NCBI GenBank assembly: GCA_037783545.1
Contig: JBBELK010000666.1
Coordinates: forward strand, 1,471,001 to 1,535,000
Direction of reading: 5' to 3'
Source of the DNA: Henricia sp. BOLD:AAB3569
Taxonomy: Eukaryota; Echinodermata; Asteroidea; Spinulosida; Echinasteridae
DNA: 64,000 nucleotides
In this document: piece after piece, positions 62,422-64,000 of the stretch
How positions within the stretch are numbered: the first letter of the stretch is position 1
Layout: every line of letters begins with the position of its first letter
The notes under the pieces: generated by a model
What the model saw: only the letters and a program-made list of their open reading frames with translations
What the model was told of the DNA's origin: nothing
The model's database searches: none
Translations under genes and position numbers: made by a program

Positions 62422-64000
62422 CAGGGTGGTTAAAAACACGAAACCGAGATATCATTGCCAATTGTAACTAAAGTAGGGCACATATGAACCAAAGGCACAT
62501 ATTATCCGTTACGGTTTTACAATATTACACCCCGATCACGTCATTATGTTTTCGGTTGACTGAGCAGTGACCAATGTTTGGGAATTGCGTTTCAACCATG
62601 GCATAGCCTGCAGTTTCGATGATTAAATTATCCGTTGGCAAAACCGAAGACGCCTCGGAATTTAACATGCTGATAACATTTTTGTGGGGAAACCTCCGTT
62701 TCCTTAAACAGAACACATTCTGCCCTGCATGAGAATGAAGCGAGTCTTTGTTGAGTTGAAGGTCTGGGCGAAGGGAAGTGGTCGGTCATCCGAGAACTTT
62801 AATTCACTTCAGCAGGCATTGCTGCATGGTAAGCCAGATTTTCTTCTGGAATGACGGCAAATTATTCAAGAAGGATGTCTGATTACCTTGCTCCTATGCA
62901 CCCACGCCTTCAACATGTTCACCTTCCCTTTCAACACAAAGCTGACAGCGACGGAGCATGTCCCGCACTGCTCGTCTCACCGTAGCGGGATCATTGCGTA
63001 AAGCATCCACCTCATTTCGAATACGGTCCCGCAATTCGTCAAGATCACGGGGAGAAGTTGCAAACACTTTGTTGTTCAAGTGTCCCCAAAGGAAATAATC
63101 ACATGGAGTGAGGTCAGGTGATCCTGGCGGCCATTCCACCTCGTGGTTGAGAGCGGTGACACGTTCACCAAATGGTTCTCTCAGACGATAGCGGACAGCG
63201 ATCAGGCGATGTGCTGGTGCTCCATCTTGGGCGTGTCTGATAAAGACCCCATTAACCTGTCGCTCAAAGTGTTCCTCCAGCTGTGGTAAAACGTCATCAT
63301 TGAGCATTTGCAGATACATGTTACCATTCACATTTCTTTCAAAGAAAAAGGGTCCGATCAGCTGGCTACTTCCACACAGTCTTAACCAAACAGTGCACGT
63401 TTGTCGGCTAATGTTCACCTCAAAGTTAAAATCTGGGGGGTGTCCCGATGGGTCGTAATTACGAACATTATGAGTATTGACCTTTCCGTCCATGGAAAAG
63501 GTAGCTTCGTCACCGATAACAAGTTTCCGAAGGAAATTAACATCTCTCTCGGTGCGGGTTATTAACCCCAGCCTCCGAGCAAAATCTCCAGGCATAAGTT
63601 GTTGTCGGATGTGAATCCGATATGGATGCTGGTGGAGGTCTAATCTCGTGATTCTGTTGAATGTCGCAGAAGGTAATCCCTTCCCATTTCGCCTTGCGCT
63701 GGTATCCCAAGGATGCTCCAAGAGTGCTGCCTTTAATACTACTGCAATGTTCTCTCCTGAACGCCCAGTGCGCCTCCTGCCAGAATTCCCCTTGTTACGG
63801 TTGAAGCTAGTACCATGCTCTTGGTACTTTCTAACATTCGCCCAGATGGTTTTGGCTGCTGGTGGCTCTCGTTCTGGAAAACGTTCCCTGAAAGCATTGC
63901 GAGTTTGCTGCAAACTCCGAGTTTGATGAAATGTTGTAACCACGAAAGTTCGCTGTTCAGATGTTAGCTGCACCATCTTTCAAACTACCTGTCAAATTGG
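62422..64000 (-). mobile_element. Tc1/mariner-superfamily DNA transposon, cut by the right edge
   Basis: The left end at 62,422 reads CAGGGTGGTTAAAAACACG next to TA, a mariner-style terminus. The transposase ORF fills most of the rest. The right terminus falls beyond base 64,000. Confidence 0.75.
62894..63976 (-). CDS. DD41D Tc1/mariner-type transposase
   Basis: 360 residues from ATG at 63,976. N-terminal helix-turn-helix region (LTSEQRTFVVTTFHQTRSL, residues 4-22; FPEREPPAAKTIW near 33-45). The catalytic core has D156 in VIGDEATF, D251 in HAQDGAPAH and D293 in SPDLTPCDYFLWG, with 41 residues between the last two; that spacing assigns it to a DD41D-type group, not the classical mariner DD34D. 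The end (RRAVRDMLRRCQLCVEREGEH) is typical of these proteins. The frame is complete, so the element may be recent or still active. Confidence 0.88.
   Translation of the reverse strand: MVQLTSEQRTFVVTTFHQTRSLQQTRNAFRERFPEREPPAAKTIWANVRKYQEHGTSFNRNKGNSGRRRTGRSGENIAVVLKAALLEHPWDTSARRNGKGLPSATFNRITRLDLHQHPYRIHIRQQLMPGDFARRLGLITRTERDVNFLRKLVIGDEATFSMDGKVNTHNVRNYDPSGHPPDFNFEVNISRQTCTVWLRLCGSSQLIGPFFFERNVNGNMYLQMLNDDVLPQLEEHFERQVNGVFIRHAQDGAPAHRLIAVRYRLREPFGERVTALNHEVEWPPGSPDLTPCDYFLWGHLNNKVFATSPRDLDELRDRIRNEVDALRNDPATVRRAVRDMLRRCQLCVEREGEHVEGVGA

Overview
This window is nuclear DNA from a metazoan. Genes are split by GT-AG introns, the codon usage is animal-like, and repeats are very dense. The best fit is a marine deuterostome invertebrate, probably an echinoderm. 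That rests on a TMEM187 orthologue, a gypsy element primed by tRNA-Leu, and tRNA-headed SINEs of a style I associate with echinoderm genomes. The species call is inference.

Layout. (1) 1-19,710, minus strand: the N-terminal half of AASS, the bifunctional mitochondrial lysine-catabolism enzyme. Seven exons cover the lysine-ketoglutarate reductase part; the rest of the gene lies beyond base 1. The gene carries three tandem expansions. About 89 copies of a 101-bp unit made from exon 7 and its putative donor fill 1-9,000. A 156-bp unit made from the end of exon 3 and its donor is present four times at 15,716-16,337. A 21-bp minisatellite of about 130 units sits in intron 4. (2) 19,800-25,700: no gene seen, but many small inverted-repeat elements, tRNA-like SINE heads and a near-perfect palindrome. 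(3) 25,809-26,642, plus strand: an intronless TMEM187-like membrane protein. (4) 26,860-33,790: repeat-rich intergenic DNA. (5) 33,831-59,415, plus strand: a 13-exon gene for a small (296 aa) secreted, cysteine-free, very charged protein with several Lys-Arg sites. Internal introns 1-11 are phase 1, and a cassette of exons has been duplicated in tandem. (6) 45,242-54,352: a complete Ty3/gypsy retrotransposon inserted antisense in intron 7 of that gene, with LTRs I could not tell apart. (7) 59,600-64,000: nested inverted-repeat elements, then a DD41D Tc1/mariner-type transposase running off the right edge.

The host genes do not form a pathway. AASS degrades lysine in mitochondria, the TMEM187-like protein is an orphan membrane protein, and the secreted protein is unassigned. 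What unites the window is growth by duplication and insertion. Exon-intron junctions have been turned into tandem arrays, coding cassettes have been copied, and more than twenty short nonautonomous elements occur, several with TTAA target sites.

Coordinates of splice sites were placed by hand from reading frame, homology and GT/AG signals. Ends of repeat elements are good to a few bases at best.
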